NCBI RefSeq assembly: GCF_918797505.1
Contig: NC_092797.1
Span: 55,216,157-55,280,156 of the forward strand
DNA from: Bemisia tabaci
Taxonomy: Eukaryota; Arthropoda; Insecta; Hemiptera; Aleyrodidae
DNA: 64,000 nucleotides
Direction: 5' to 3'
Part shown: piece after piece, positions 21,213 to 32,038 of the stretch
How the letters are laid out: the number at the start of each line of letters is the position of its first letter
Position numbering within the stretch: position 1 is the stretch's first letter
Notes under the pieces: generated by a model
Seen by the model: only the letters and a program-made list of their open reading frames with translations
The model's database searches: none
Told to the model about the DNA's origin: nothing
Translations under genes and position numbers: made by a program

Positions 21213-21472
21213 AATTCGTCACCTTCCAGGCAAAGTATCACAAGCGCCATGCGACGTTTAAAAATTTCCGCCGCCATTTTATTTCTTTACTGAGAAATTG
21301 TTCGTTGAATCTGTTTGGAAATTTCACTAAATTTTATCGGCAGCACAAAGAAAATTCAGTGAAATTTTCGGACAGCTTCGTTGAACAATTTCTCTGTAAA
21401 AAAATAAAAGGGCGGCGGAAATTTGTAAACGTCGCATGGCGCTTGTGATACTTTGCCTGGAAGGTGACGAAT
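21213..21472. mobile_element. MITE family C, intact copy
   Basis: A 260-bp palindrome-like element. 'aattcgtcaccttccaggca' opens it and the exact inverse closes it. Arms continue with 'agtatcacaagcgccatgcg', 'acgttta.aaatttccgccg' and 'attgttcgttgaa'. This copy is the reference for the broken copy at 34328-35558. Confidence 0.9.
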
Positions 21473-22910
21473 TATACTGCTCATGGGAAAAGAGAGTTTA
21501 CTCCACCTAAGCAAACTTTTTGGCAGTGGAGCTGGGTTGAAATTTTAGATTTCGACGGAGCTCTCCCTATATCTGAAATATGAGTTGAGGTAGGGCACTC
21601 ACGCCGTTATTGCGCCTTCAAATTATGATGTATGCAATAGTGATATCCTTGGAGCTGGTATAGTTGTATCCTCGCATTGACGTAAAACTGTGTCGTATAG
21701 ATGAAATGAAGAATGGAAATGCTCGTCTTTTCGTCCTGTTTTCTTGTAAATTTCGTACAATTTTGGCTAAACCTGCCAAGTCTCGATCAAAGACGCATAA
21801 ATCACATGTTCCGAATCAAGAATTTTGGTGATTCACACAGTGAGTTTTGTGACTAGTGACAACAGTGGGATTAGGTCGTCAACCGTTTCATGACCAATTT
21901 TAACAGAGGAGATAACTAATGTTTACGGTTTTGCAATCGAAAAGGAGCCGATGGCTCATTGATGGATTAAGTATCCATCCTTTAGCTGGACGCCCTCTTT
22001 AACGCTTACTGGAGGGATCCAACCAAAACCTGTGTCAGGAACCTGGTATTAGCCACTGCCACTCTCTGCACATGCCTGTACCATACGTAACCATATTATA
22101 CAATACCGTGCCGTACCAGCCACGTGGCCATGATATCGTGCACAACCGTCTCTTCTTCATTGAATTTCATTTATTCTAGTTCTCGATCAGTTGGAATGTG
22201 TGAAGTGTCCTAGAAACCCATCACTGGCCTCCAAACTTACGAAACCATACAATATTGTAATATAATAATTATGAAATTTAGTCTCTATAACTTATCTGAC
22301 TATATAAAACGTAAATTGTCCTTATGGAGAAAACAATGACTAATCCCTGGAGTGTGATTTCGGTCAGGGTCTGGCAACTGCGAAGAGCCGGCCGAAAGTT
22401 TAAAATTAGTTGGGTTGGAGATCCCCTCGGGCTATCAAAAATAAACACGCTGAGCGGTCTGCAGATGACTCCTCGTAAAAAGTTCCGTGTTTGCTCGATG
22501 GTCCGACGGATGACAGCATTAATCTGCCGTCCTCGGCGGAAAGCGCGCAACTCATCGTGCGGAATCCCGAGGAGATACGCGGTTTTAGGCGATGGGAGTG
22601 ACGCCCATTAACCCGCGCTCTTAGAGCCAGGAACGGCGTTGACGATGACGCTCGCTTTATGAAGCCCGGAGCCCTCGGCCGCCCTGACGACAGGTGGGCT
22701 TTGGCGGATCATGCAACGCCCGGCCATAATGAAAACTAAGATTCCGATTTTTCAACGTCACTCTGTTTTTTCCGAGTCCTTCTTTCTTTTTAGATTCGGT
22801 GGGGGGGGGGGGGGGGTCGAGAAATCCGTGCTCTGCAACTTGGTGACTTGTCCTGATGAACGGGGATTGAGGAATATTCAGTAAGATGAATCCTGGAAAG
22901 TTAGTTCAAC
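21473..22910. other. intronic DNA with a G16 homopolymer
   Basis: No gene or complete element is supported. A run of 16 G lies at 22801-22816. GC rises at 22360-22720. Confidence 0.5.
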
Positions 22911-23549
22911 AATGGAGTTGTTGGATGTGTGAGAGATTTGGGATTTGACGATTGATTCTTTTGTAAAAGTTGGCGAGAAACACGATGGTGCCACTCTAAA
23001 ATCTATTCCCAAGCTCAAAAAGCTCTCAAGTTGAGGTCAAAATGGAGGGGATATCCCACGCTATCCTGAGAGTCCACCTCTACATCAAGACAAACTCTCC
23101 ATGCAATCATAGGGAGCAAATACATTGACAGGGCTGCCATCTTATTTGGGAACTCTAAAACTGAAATCACGGCAACCCTGTCAATGTATTTGCTCCCTAT
23201 GATTGTATGGAGAGTTTGTCTTGATGTAGAGGTGGACTCTCAGGATAACGTGAGATATCCCCTCCATTTTGGCCTCAACTTGAGAGCTGTTTTTGAGCTT
23301 GGGAGTAGATTTCAGAGAACACCAGTGGCACCATCGTATTTCTCGCGAACTTTAACATAAGAATTGGACCACATTTTGCAAAAAGGAACCACTATTTCTG
23401 GCTCATTTTAGAAACAACATATATACGATTGGTTTCTCCATGCAGGAAGGTGATTTAATGGAAGAGCCGGAGATTGTGGCTCCTTATTGCAAAATGTAAT
23501 CCAATTAATCGTCAAATCGCAAATCCCTTACACATCTAACATCTCCATT
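22911..23549. repeat. long near-perfect palindrome (arms about 230 bp)
   Basis: Arms meet around a spacer of about 30 bp near 23145-23175. Mirrored landmarks include 'ggaggggatatccc', 'gagagtccacctctacatca', 'agacaaactctccatg' and 'ggagcaaatacattgacagg'. Inner arms appear more than 95% identical. The right arm is interrupted at 23362-23506 by a family G MITE, after which the arm resumes ('aatcgtcaaatc', 'acacatct.aac'). It is probably a foldback-type element. Confidence 0.88.
23362..23506. mobile_element. MITE family G, copy 3, inserted in a palindrome arm
   Basis: Bounded by 'aattggaccacattttgc' and 'gcaaaatgtaatccaatt'. The interior has 'ggaaccactatttctggctc', 'agaaacaaca' and the mirrored 'ggctccttattgc'. 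Its absence from the opposite palindrome arm shows it is a later insertion. Confidence 0.9.
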
Positions 23550-23678
23550 AAAAATTACTCACCGCCCGATAATTACGCATTTTCTGATGCTATCCGGGCT
23601 CATTTTCCCGTTTTCAGGGATTTCCTCGGCACAAATGCGCATTTCGATTCCCGCATGAGCCTCAGCGGGCTGATTCTT

Positions 23679-23972
23679 GAAATTGATAGACAAAGCTATA
23701 GACAAAGAAGACATAGGGAGTATGGAGCGATCCTATTGGTTGAAACAGGTGGTTTCTATCGACCAAGGAAGAAAATGATGGACTAATTATAGGGATTCTC
23801 GTGAGTTGCCGCTAGTTAGTCTATTGCCTACTTCCTTTGTCCATTGCGACCATCTGGTTTCATCCATAGGGTCCCTCCATATCCCTTTCGTCTTCTTTGT
23901 CTATAGCTTTGTATATAGATTTGTCTGTAGCTTTGTCTATCAATTTGTCTGTAGCTTTGTCTATCAATTTCA
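23679..23972. mobile_element. MITE family K, copy 2
   Basis: Left end 'ttgaaattgatagacaaagc', then 'tatggagcgatcct'. The right end mirrors it and carries an extra tandem copy of 'ttgtctgtagctttgtctat'. It matches 887-1140 throughout, including the central 'gttgccg.tagt.agtctat' block. Confidence 0.85.
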
Positions 23973-24140
23973 TCAATTGAGCCTCAGAGAGCATTGATCT
24001 ATATGTATAACAGAGTTTACGTGGAATTTGAAATTCGCCCATAAAAATGTTAGAGGAGTGACGAGATGCGCAAATGAGCCCAAAACGCCTCGCGAAAAAA
24101 ATAATGGGCCTGGATCAGGTATAAATTACACAAAAGGTAA

Positions 24141-24842
24141 AAAATAAAATTAACCTCATTTTAAAAAACAGGAAAAGACGGAGTCGTATTTCACAGAGTA
24201 TTTGGTTTCATGAATTTAATATTAAAAATCATGAATATTCGGTTTCACGAGTACAATTCTGTCCCTCAATTTTTTTAAATGGGGTTAATTCTATTTTTAA
24301 ACACACGGTACGCACTACGTAATATTATTTTTCACTAAAAAAAAAAAAAAATAATAATAATCACACTACGATATGTATAATCAACTGTTTAACAAGACGT
24401 ATAGTTGTAATAACAATAAACATTGAATAAATGGCAAAAACGCAAATGATGACATTTATATAATCCCACTAACTTTAAATCTGTGTAAATATCTCGTCTG
24501 GGGGTTTCTTTCTGAAGCTCCTCTTGTGTGGATTGTTTTCCACCTAAGATTTGAAAAAATTACGCATGACTTTGTCTGAAAATCGAGCACGATACGCTTC
24601 TTATAACATTCACTATAGTTTTATTCTCATCAGCCTTTTTTATCAGAGCCAGGTCCGGAGGAACAATGTTGATACTGTTACATTGTGAGGAAAACATTGA
24701 TGAGCTCTGAGATGAGCTCACACCGTTGGCGGAAAAAGGGAGAAACATTAACGGATCGATAAACTTTCAGGAACGAAACCAAATATTCTGCGAAATACAT
24801 CTCCGTCCTTCCTGTTTTTAAATGAGGTTAATTCTATTTTTT
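24141..24842. mobile_element. TIR element with about 75-bp arms
   Basis: 'aaaataaaattaacctcatt' followed by 'acaggaaaagacgga' and 'atttggtttca' at the left are mirrored at 24765-24842. The 550-bp interior is AT-rich and has an extra 'ggggttaattctatttttaa' copy. No ORF. Confidence 0.75.
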
Positions 24843-25188
24843 AATGAGAAGCCGGCTGAAAAGGTAACGCTATCGAGTTAATATATTCAAAACAAAGTCA
24901 ATTTTTCCTCCTAGAGCGTGGATACTCTGTGAATAGACTCTTTTATGCTCTCAAACAGTTCATTGGTTTTTAAAAGCAAATTGTATACATGAATTCACAG
25001 TGTCGCCACACTTCATACGTAATTCTACCAAAACCTTCCAGTATAAACTTTTTGAGATCTAGAAACGAATCGGTAGAGAAGGGAAAAGTCAAGGCAACTC
25101 GAATTAAACGTAGAACGCGGCAAGCATATTGACATTGCTGAAATTTAACTCCTATGTCGAGAATTGTTTATTTTGGATGAAAATAGAC
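24843..25188. other. intronic DNA, nothing recognised
   Basis: No ORF, RNA motif or repeat that I can support. Confidence 0.4.
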
Positions 25189-25604
25189 AATGGGTCAGGT
25201 GCGCTGGGCACAGAATCGTGTTTTGATGCTTGTTTCTTGCAGATTAGCTAAAGATAATAAAATTTGTCTAAGCAGGAACTTTCTACGTTCAATATTGACT
25301 GAGATATCGCCCTTTGAAAAGTCGGGTTTTTAATGTCATCCACCGCGGTAGTGACACCATTAGTTTCTCCCACCTTGCTTTCATCCGAGTTTCACGTTGA
25401 GTGATCAGTGCGAAAGTGCGTTACACTGACTAATGAAAACAAGGTGGAAGAAACCAAGGGTGTCAACCAAAGGAGGTTTCAATGGGTGCATCTCGGTTAA
25501 TATTGAACGTAGAAAGTTGCTATTCAGACAGATCCTGATATTTTTAGCTAATCTACCAGAATCGAGCATCAAACCACAATTCCGTGATAGGCACAACTGA
25601 CCCA
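25189..25604. mobile_element. palindromic MITE, about 416 bp
   Basis: 'aatgggtcag' at the left pairs with 'ctgacccatt' at the right. Inner mirrored words include 'tttgatgct', 'agattagctaa', 'aactttctacgttcaatatt' and 'ccaccttg'. The arms extend nearly to the centre. No coding capacity. Confidence 0.8.
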
Positions 25605-25778
25605 TTTTATGTAGAAATGAAGTTTTTTAAATTAAATGTCCTGCCCAGACGAAAAAAAAAATAGAATTAGGAGTTTTTGATTGAATCAGACATTTTCAAA
25701 AAGACTGGAGCGCCAGAGAAGAAAAAGGAAGAATAACAGTAAAAACTGTATGAACCTATCCTTTTCTTTTAAATTAAA

Positions 25779-26105
25779 TGATGATGTGATTAATCGATTA
25801 AATGCCTCAATATTTTGGCGCTGTACGATTTCAAACGGGTGGATTCAAAGTTTTTATCTGATTTTCACGTATTTTAGTTGGCCCTCAAGTCTTTTTGAGT
25901 ATCGCCGATTCAATAGCAAAATGAAGTCGAATCCAAATCCAGAAGTCCGATAATATGATCGATCGCTTAAATGCCTGAATACTTTGGAGCAATTATCTTC
26001 AGAACGGATGGATTTCAACTTTTTTACGTGCATTCCTCCAATTTTATTTGCCCGTGAAGTTTTTTCGTAGAATGAGCGATTCAATCGGAAAATGGAGTTC
26101 AATGG
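25779..26105 (+). repeat. tandem dimer, about 155-170 bp per unit
   Basis: Two units (about 25779-25932 and 25949-26105) share 'gat.atatgat.gatcg.ttaaatgcct', 'cggatgga' or 'gggtggatt', 'ttttat.tg', 'aagt.tttt' and 'gcgattcaat.g.aaaatg'. The unit length is again nucleosome-like. Confidence 0.7.
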
Positions 26106-26429
26106 CGCTCTATTCTCTTTCTTCGATAAAAACTAAAAAAATGTCAAATGTTTTCAAAAACCGATTATGCTCAGTATAATCGAATGTACTTAGTATATAC
26201 GAATTATAATGGGGTTTTTAAAAAATTCGAATTTTTTTCTAATTTTTATCGAAAAAAGTGTTCATAGTGCCGATAAAGTGTCCGAAAAATGGTGGAGTAC
26301 GCTACATCATAGCTCTATTAATTCTGTGCCCAAGGAGGCAACCCTTGGCGTGCGTTCGTCTCTGGAATGGCGCGATGAGACCCGGCATGGTTTTCATAGA
26401 AATTTCTAATTATATTCCGGTGTTGACTG

Positions 26430-26790
26430 TTGTTTGCTCCCCAGTGCCGCCCCCTCCCACCCCCAGCCCCCCGCTCCTGGCTCCCGATCTGGAAAATGAA
26501 GAAGTCCCGTCGGCGGGTTCATCATCCGTTTTCACGACCGACCTCCCTTCCACTCTCGATTTCTTGAACTTGGGCTCGGGTCCACGGCGGCGGCGCGGCG
26601 GTTCCGGATTAGTCTGCCGCGTGTTCGCGCGTGTTGAGTGCGGGTGTTAAGTGCGAGGTGAGCGCGGGTGCTAAGTGCGGGTGTTGAGCGCGGGTCGACC
26701 CGGTTGAGGTGGGATTCGGTTTCGCGGTCGCCACGCCCGGCTTCCGAGTCCGCCGACGGGAGGAAGGTGCAGCCGAGACTAACTAAGGCC
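26430..26790 (+). other. GC/CpG-rich island
   Basis: An abrupt change to GC-rich, CpG-rich sequence within AT-rich surroundings. It contains a proline-rich open stretch after 'ttgtttgctccccag' (26430-26444), which would be an acceptable 3' splice site. The downstream part repeats 'gcgggtgttgagtgcg'-like words (26620-26700). It could be an unrecognised exon, a promoter or GC-rich repeat; no protein family is recognised. Confidence 0.4.
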
Positions 26791-26879
26791 AGAGATGTGA
26801 ATTTCGGGTCCTCTAGGATTTCCCTGACATGCCGACCAACCTTCACGAAGTAAACCCCAATTTTTAGTTCTTATTTTTA

Positions 26880-27290
26880 AAGAGGGTATAGATTCTATCG
26901 AAACATGAAAACCTGAATCGATTGATGGGCATCGATCCACCGATTCCTGTCGACAAATTATTAAAAATCCAGTGTCAATTCGATCGACATAAATCGATCG
27001 AAAAGCCAAGACGTGAATCGGTCACAGTTAATTTTGAAAAATCGGCTTTCATTCCATCGAAAAACCAAACCGTGAACCGAGCGACGTGATTCGATCGACA
27101 AATGCGATTCACGAGTTTGTAGTTTGTTGATCGATGCACGGATGGCGATCGAATCACGTGGATTGGTTTTTCGATCGATTTATGTCGATCGAATCGATAC
27201 CGGTGTTTTTAAATTAACTCCCGATCGAATCGGTGTCGATCGATTCACGTTTTTGTTTGAATCGATCGAATCGGCATCCTTTTTTTAAAC
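26880..27290. repeat. ATCGATCG-rich inverted repeat block
   Basis: The segment is saturated with 'atcgatcga' and 'gatcgaatcg' words. The clearest inverted pair is 26980-27009 with 27163-27192, nearly perfect over 30 bp. It is probably a decayed inverted-repeat element; the word density is far above the rest of the window. Confidence 0.7.
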
Positions 27291-27862
27291 CCGTTCGAGT
27301 CAAAAGCACGCAAACAATTAGTCGATGCTGAGCTGATGACAAAAGCCTCTGATCACAGGGCTCCAGAATTTTCTCTGTCATACTTACAGAACTTTTCTAT
27401 TGTGAAAACAGAACTTCGGTCGTAGACACAGTTTTTTTGTCCACATAATACGGACACTTCTGTAGTTGTAAGGAAAAAAGTACAAGAGTCCTGTGAGCAG
27501 AACTATTTTTTTCAGTTAGGCACACTGTTCAAATCGAGGTGTGGAAATCAGTGTCGGAGTCTATATAGCGCCCAAAACCCCTGAATAGTTGAACTTCATT
27601 CAACTCGCATTCAGATCCGTCGACTGAAGCGATCGTTTTGCGCAACTGAGGGCCCTATAATCTGAACCGGGAAGCATATATTGTAATATTTCTTTCGTAA
27701 AAGCGAGGTATTTTTCTCCGTATTGTCCATTTGGGCAAAATTGAAAATGATGCATTATTGTTGTATCGTGTCACCGGAGAGGTAAATTTAGGGGTTCAGT
27801 TAGAATTCGATCAATTTTCGATTGACAACAGCTCATTTTGCCCCAGAGACAACTCAATTTTT
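27291..27862. other. intronic DNA, nothing recognised
   Basis: Sequence immediately outside the left inverted repeat of the DDE transposon. No gene. Confidence 0.4.
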
Positions 27863-28713
27863 GAAAAGAGGTCTGTGCAAAAACGGCAAAATCCGCCCAC
27901 CCTCAGATTTCAACCAAACTTCGGATTTTGATAGGCCTATATGCCAATAGTAATCCCTGAAAATTTCAGCCCCCAAAAATAATTACAAGAGGGGGGGCGG
28001 GGGGTCAAAGTTGGAAAATCGTGCAAAATTCAAACTGCTATATCTCGGCAACGGTTACAGCTTTTTGAATGCGGTTTGGACCAAAAAACGCAGAATTGTA
28101 TGTAGTTTCTATTTCATGTATCGTTTGTTACAAAATTTCAACGCAACGTTGCCATTTTTGCAATTTTTTCAATTCTTATCAAATTTTGACCCCTTAAATT
28201 TGGCAACATTGTAAATAGCAAAAAACGTCATCTCGCGATTTTGACCAAAATAAGATATGTTGTTCTCAATGCAATTCCCTACAAAACAGCACAAGTCGCA
28301 TACTGGGGAAACGATTGGTTCGCAAGTTACAGCTTCTCAAAGTTGCGCACCTCGAGGTTGTTGCGCGCTGCGCATGGTATTAGCGCGCCTTGCCTCGAAC
28401 TACAGCGACTTATTCACGGTTTAAAAACGCTTAGACGCTTTCATATGTTCTATTCTACTGTATTTTTCATTAGAAAACGAGAAAAGGTCCACGGGTACCA
28501 AAAGAAGGGGGGGGGGGGAGCCGTAAATGATAGCCTTTTTTTACGCTTTTCGCAATATTTTTAACTCAAACGAGCGGAATTAGGGCTCCTTGCACCCCCC
28601 CCCCCCTTTTTAACTCACGCGTTCTCTTTTCTCAGTTTTCTAAGGCAAAAATGATGTATAATTAAATGCAACATCTGAAAATAGAAAGGTGTACCCGCTT
28701 GGCGACCGAACCC
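27863..28713 (+). repeat. left long inverted repeat of the DDE-SWIM transposon
   Basis: Runs from 'gaaaagaggtctgtgc' to 'ggcgaccgaaccc'. Contains runs of G near 27991 and 28506 and of C near 28595. The small open frames in it are repeated identically in the other arm and are by-products. Confidence 0.9.
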
Positions 28714-28815
28714 AGCACCAAAAATAACAAATACACAACCAAAAATTGATGGTAATTGTTCCATGACGAAACGAAATAACATAACTATGTTTATAGTTTG
28801 GCTTACCTAAACATC

Positions 28816-30534
28816 TTACTCGTCATCTTCTTCCTCATCAGTTTCTACAGATGATGGTTTTCCTAGAGGGAAACATCTATTCAGAAAATCCGATGGGCCT
28901 TTAAAATTCTGTTGATATCTGCCGTATCCAAGATACCAAATGATAGCGATGATATGAGCGCATGTACCAATAGTGCGAGCACCGTTTTTGCACGTACAGT
29001 AGTTACCGATAATCGATTCTGACGAACGTTTTTTTAAATCAATTAAAATAAATATAGAATAAACTTTATTCGATTTATGGCGAGACAGCAGTTTACACTT
29101 CAAAAATTGTGATTTTTTCACTGTAAATCCGTAATTAGAAAAACTAGGCATGTAAGAGTCTTTGCACACTTGAAATTCATATTTTCCCGAGTATAAATGA
29201 TCCCCGATGTAAGAGCGTGCTAATGAAAGCTGATAAGTTCCACAGAATGGTTTAAAGTCACTGCTTTCCCAGATCGGAAAATCTTGAAGATGGGCCTCTG
29301 ATAATTTCTCGAAGTTCTTGTACTTCCTCACCAATGATTCACATTCGACGACCTTTTGGAGAATATTTTCTTTTTCCAAATTCGCTAACATGCAAGTAGC
29401 CACAGAAGAATCATCTTCGTCGCTGTAAAGCCTTTGGAAAAAATTATTGTGGATAGCTGCTGCGATTCGAACATCCGTGTATAGATATGGATATGATTGA
29501 GAGGGAATCACCGAACGCAAGTACTTAAACCGCTTTAAACTACTATTTACAACCTCTACAACCCACCGCTGCTTTGTACAAACTCGACTCTGGTTAGCTT
29601 CTAAAGTAGTGAGCTGAGAATTATCCCTTTTTAGGCAAGGGATCGTTACTTTGAATCCTAGTGCTTCAAGGTCATCTTTTACTCGCTCAAAACCACGATC
29701 TAAAATAAAGATATCACCTGGCTTGAAGAGTTTCTTAAAAAAGTCAGTCTTTATAATGTTTTTCAAAATATCTGCATCGGAGACATTTCCTGCATACAAT
29801 TCATCAGGACCTAGTACTTCAAGAATCAACCCATTTGTTGTTGTCACTATCATGGGTTTTACATAATTTCTCTTTTTTTGGCCCCCGAAAGTCTGACGCT
29901 GAAACCTAAAGTTTAAACTTTTATGTAAAAACAAATAAGTACCGTCCCAAATAGTGATTAAAGTGTCATCTCCTTCCTTCACACAATTTAAAACACGAGA
30001 TATATTAGATTGTTCGGCTCGAATTTGTTCGCGCAAAAAATTCCCTAAGTACACCGGTACAAAACTATCGTTTAAATGTTGCCTGCATTCAGTAATTTTA
30101 CGGCTAACTGTGCTTCGTGATATGTTTAAAATTGTTGCTATTTGCTCTTGAGTAATTCCAGCGTACAAGTACATCAAATAAGCACCCAAAACACAGTCAT
30201 CTTTTTCAGGTATATACTCGAGTAGAGTCTCGAACTGCAATTTATTTAGGCCGGTCCATACCTGAATGTCATGGTCGGAAAGTTTTAAAAAAAACCCTGT
30301 CGCACTATCACTTGACTTTCCGGAGGATGAATTGTGGTATTTGCACGTTATTGACAATAACTCCTCAATTTCACCTGCACTAAAAGAAGAAGACTCAGAG
30401 CATTTATCAATGAAACCGGATAGAAATAAAGGATCCAAAACACCGTTTGTGAAATGATGAGCACAACACCGACTGCCCTCTCGTATAATGAACTTATACT
30501 CAAAAAAAATTGCACTTCTCAGCTGTTTGTTCAA
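28816..30534 (-). CDS. IS5/Harbinger-like DDE transposase with SWIM zinc finger
   Basis: 572 codons to the stop; the first codon in frame is TTG, not ATG, so the frame is a continuation of the upstream ORF. N-terminal residues 1-30 contain 'GSRCCAHHF', which looks like the second half of a zinc-binding module. Residues 126-147 form a helix-turn-helix ('ITQEQIATILNISRSTVSRK'). The catalytic core has D197 ('WDGTY'), D279 ('FILDRGF') and E327 ('RWVVEVVNS'), 48 residues apart for the last pair, as in the DDE_Tnp_4 (HARBI1/IS5-type) family. Near the C-terminus is a SWIM finger: C513-x-C515-x9-C525-x-H527. The extreme C-terminus is acidic (TDEEEDDE). The enzyme would cut and rejoin the element's ends. 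The core is unbroken and all three catalytic residues are present. IS4EU/ISL2EU-type elements are the nearest class I can suggest; assignment is uncertain. Confidence 0.9.
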   Translation of the reverse strand: MNKQLRSAIFFEYKFIIREGSRCCAHHFTNGVLDPLFLSGFIDKCSESSSFSAGEIEELLSITCKYHNSSSGKSSDSATGFFLKLSDHDIQVWTGLNKLQFETLLEYIPEKDDCVLGAYLMYLYAGITQEQIATILNISRSTVSRKITECRQHLNDSFVPVYLGNFLREQIRAEQSNISRVLNCVKEGDDTLITIWDGTYLFLHKSLNFRFQRQTFGGQKKRNYVKPMIVTTTNGLILEVLGPDELYAGNVSDADILKNIIKTDFFKKLFKPGDIFILDRGFERVKDDLEALGFKVTIPCLKRDNSQLTTLEANQSRVCTKQRWVVEVVNSSLKRFKYLRSVIPSQSYPYLYTDVRIAAAIHNNFFQRLYSDEDDSSVATCMLANLEKENILQKVVECESLVRKYKNFEKLSEAHLQDFPIWESSDFKPFCGTYQLSLARSYIGDHLYSGKYEFQVCKDSYMPSFSNYGFTVKKSQFLKCKLLSRHKSNKVYSIFILIDLKKRSSESIIGNYCTCKNGARTIGTCAHIIAIIWYLGYGRYQQNFKGPSDFLNRCFPLGKPSSVETDEEEDDE

Positions 30535-30785
30535 AAAATTAAATTACCTGAATCTAATGAATCTGAGCAATCAAAAATACATTTACGGTGAGTTTTAACG
30601 GAGGGAGACTTAAAGCCAATTGTCACTTTTTCAGGGGGTTTTTCCGCGACTTCCGACGATTTCCTGAGAAATTCCGCACTACATTTTAAACAAAACCACT
30701 GTCCACTTCGGCAAACTTTGTCTTTACGACTTTTTTTCTCTAACGAGACTTTACACTCAACGCATGTTTGTACATTACCACTCAT
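30531..30785 (-). CDS. N-terminal zinc-finger part of the transposase, frame-shifted from the core
   Basis: 84 codons from a real ATG at 30785. Cysteines at 8, 11, 25, 32 and 35 form a CxxC...C...CxxC cluster ('CVECK' and 'CLKCS'), and a second pair 'KCIFDC' lies at 69-73. It ends at a TGA that overlaps the next ORF by 4 bp at a run of six T. The neighbouring frame continues with 'RCCAHHF', which would complete the second zinc module. So the two ORFs were, or are, one protein. A one-base indel in the T run, a sequencing error, programmed frameshifting, or a very short (25-nt) GT-AG intron are the options; the last is shorter than insect introns usually are. Confidence 0.75.
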   Translation of the reverse strand: MSGNVQTCVECKVSLEKKSRKDKVCRSGQWFCLKCSAEFLRKSSEVAEKPPEKVTIGFKSPSVKTHRKCIFDCSDSLDSGNLIF

Positions 30786-31192
30786 CGTAAAAGAAAAATG
30801 ACAGGATTTAAGAAAATAACCCGGCTCGATCGAAAGATAGAGGTCAACTAATTGATCAGTTTAACAGGTGTTATTACAATTTGCAATGTGCATGTTATCA
30901 TCGGTGTTGTGCTAATCTATCTTCACGATTGATTAAAATAATACCCATAGATCAGATAAGGATTCGCAATCTCCTAACTCCGCGGTCCATCAATGATCGC
31001 GCGCCCTATGCAGTGTAAGGTAGCCAATCCTACCAAATCGTTCAGTGTTCACAGAAAAATACAATACTGCGATATTGTCGAAAATCGATGAATCGATATA
31101 GTTTAAAAATTTTAAAAATACTTCAGAAATAGCTCCTGAAGAAAATAAGAATTTCAAGTGTGTCCATTCATGCAAATTCTACTGTTTGTGCA

Positions 31193-32038
31193 GGGTTCGG
31201 TCGCCAAGCGGGTACACCTTTCTATTTTCAGATGTTGCATTTAATTATACATCATTTTTGCCTTAGAAAACTGAGAAAAGAGAACGCGTGAGTTAAAAAG
31301 GGGGGGGGTGCAAGGAGCCCTAATTCCGCTCGTTTGAGTTAAAAATATTGCGAAAAGCGTAAAAAAAGGCTATCATTTACGGCTCCCTCCCCCCTTCTTT
31401 TGGTACCCGTGGACCTTTTCTCGTTTTCTAATGAAAAATACAGTAGAATAGAACATATGAAAGCGTCTAAGCGTTTTTAAACCGTGAATAAGTCGCTGTA
31501 GTTCGAGGCAAGGCGCGCTAATACCATGCGCAGCGCGCAACAACCTCGAGGTGCGCAACTTTGAGAAGCTGTAACTTGCGAACCAATCGTTTCCCCAGTA
31601 TGCGACTTGTGCTGTTTTGTAGGGAATTGCATTGAGAACAACATATCTTATTTTGGTCAAAATCGCGAGATGACGTTTTTTGCTATTTACAATGTTGCCA
31701 AATTTAAGGGGTCAAAATTTGATAAGAATTGAAAAAATTGCAAAAATGGCAACGTTGCGTTGAAATTTTGTAACAAACGATACATGAAATAGAAACTACA
31801 TACAATTCTGCGTTTTTTGGTCCAAACCGCATTCAAAAAGCTGTAACCGTTGCCGAGATATAGCAGTTTGAATTTTGCACGATTTTCCAACTTTGACCCC
31901 CCGCCCCCCCTCTTGTAATTATTTTTGGGGGCTGAAATTTTCAGGGATTACTATTGGCATATAGGCCTATCAAAATCCGAAGTTTGGTTGAAATCTGAGG
32001 GTGGGCGGATTTTGCCGTTTTTGCACAGACCTCTTTTC
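31193..32038 (-). repeat. right long inverted repeat of the DDE-SWIM transposon
   Basis: Exact inverse of 27863-28713 apart from small differences such as homopolymer lengths, from 'gggttcggtcgccaagc' to 'gcacagacctcttttc'. Confidence 0.9.

Larger units (their letters stand above)
27863..32038 (-). mobile_element. DDE-SWIM DNA transposon with about 850-bp inverted repeats
   Basis: A 4.18-kb unit: left repeat 27863-28713, right repeat 31193-32038, and between them two minus-strand ORFs for a zinc-finger protein and a DDE transposase. The repeats appear almost identical; differences I see are mainly in G/C homopolymer lengths. Two translated frames of 67 and about 90 residues are the same in both arms. 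Such identity implies recent insertion or gene conversion. I see no convincing target duplication outside the outer ends, so the exact termini are uncertain. Confidence 0.85.

Noticed and set aside
28011..28564. Two conserved small ORFs repeated identically at 31373-31890
   Set aside because: They lie in the inverted repeats, so identity follows from arm identity; no family is recognised and there is no coding signature.
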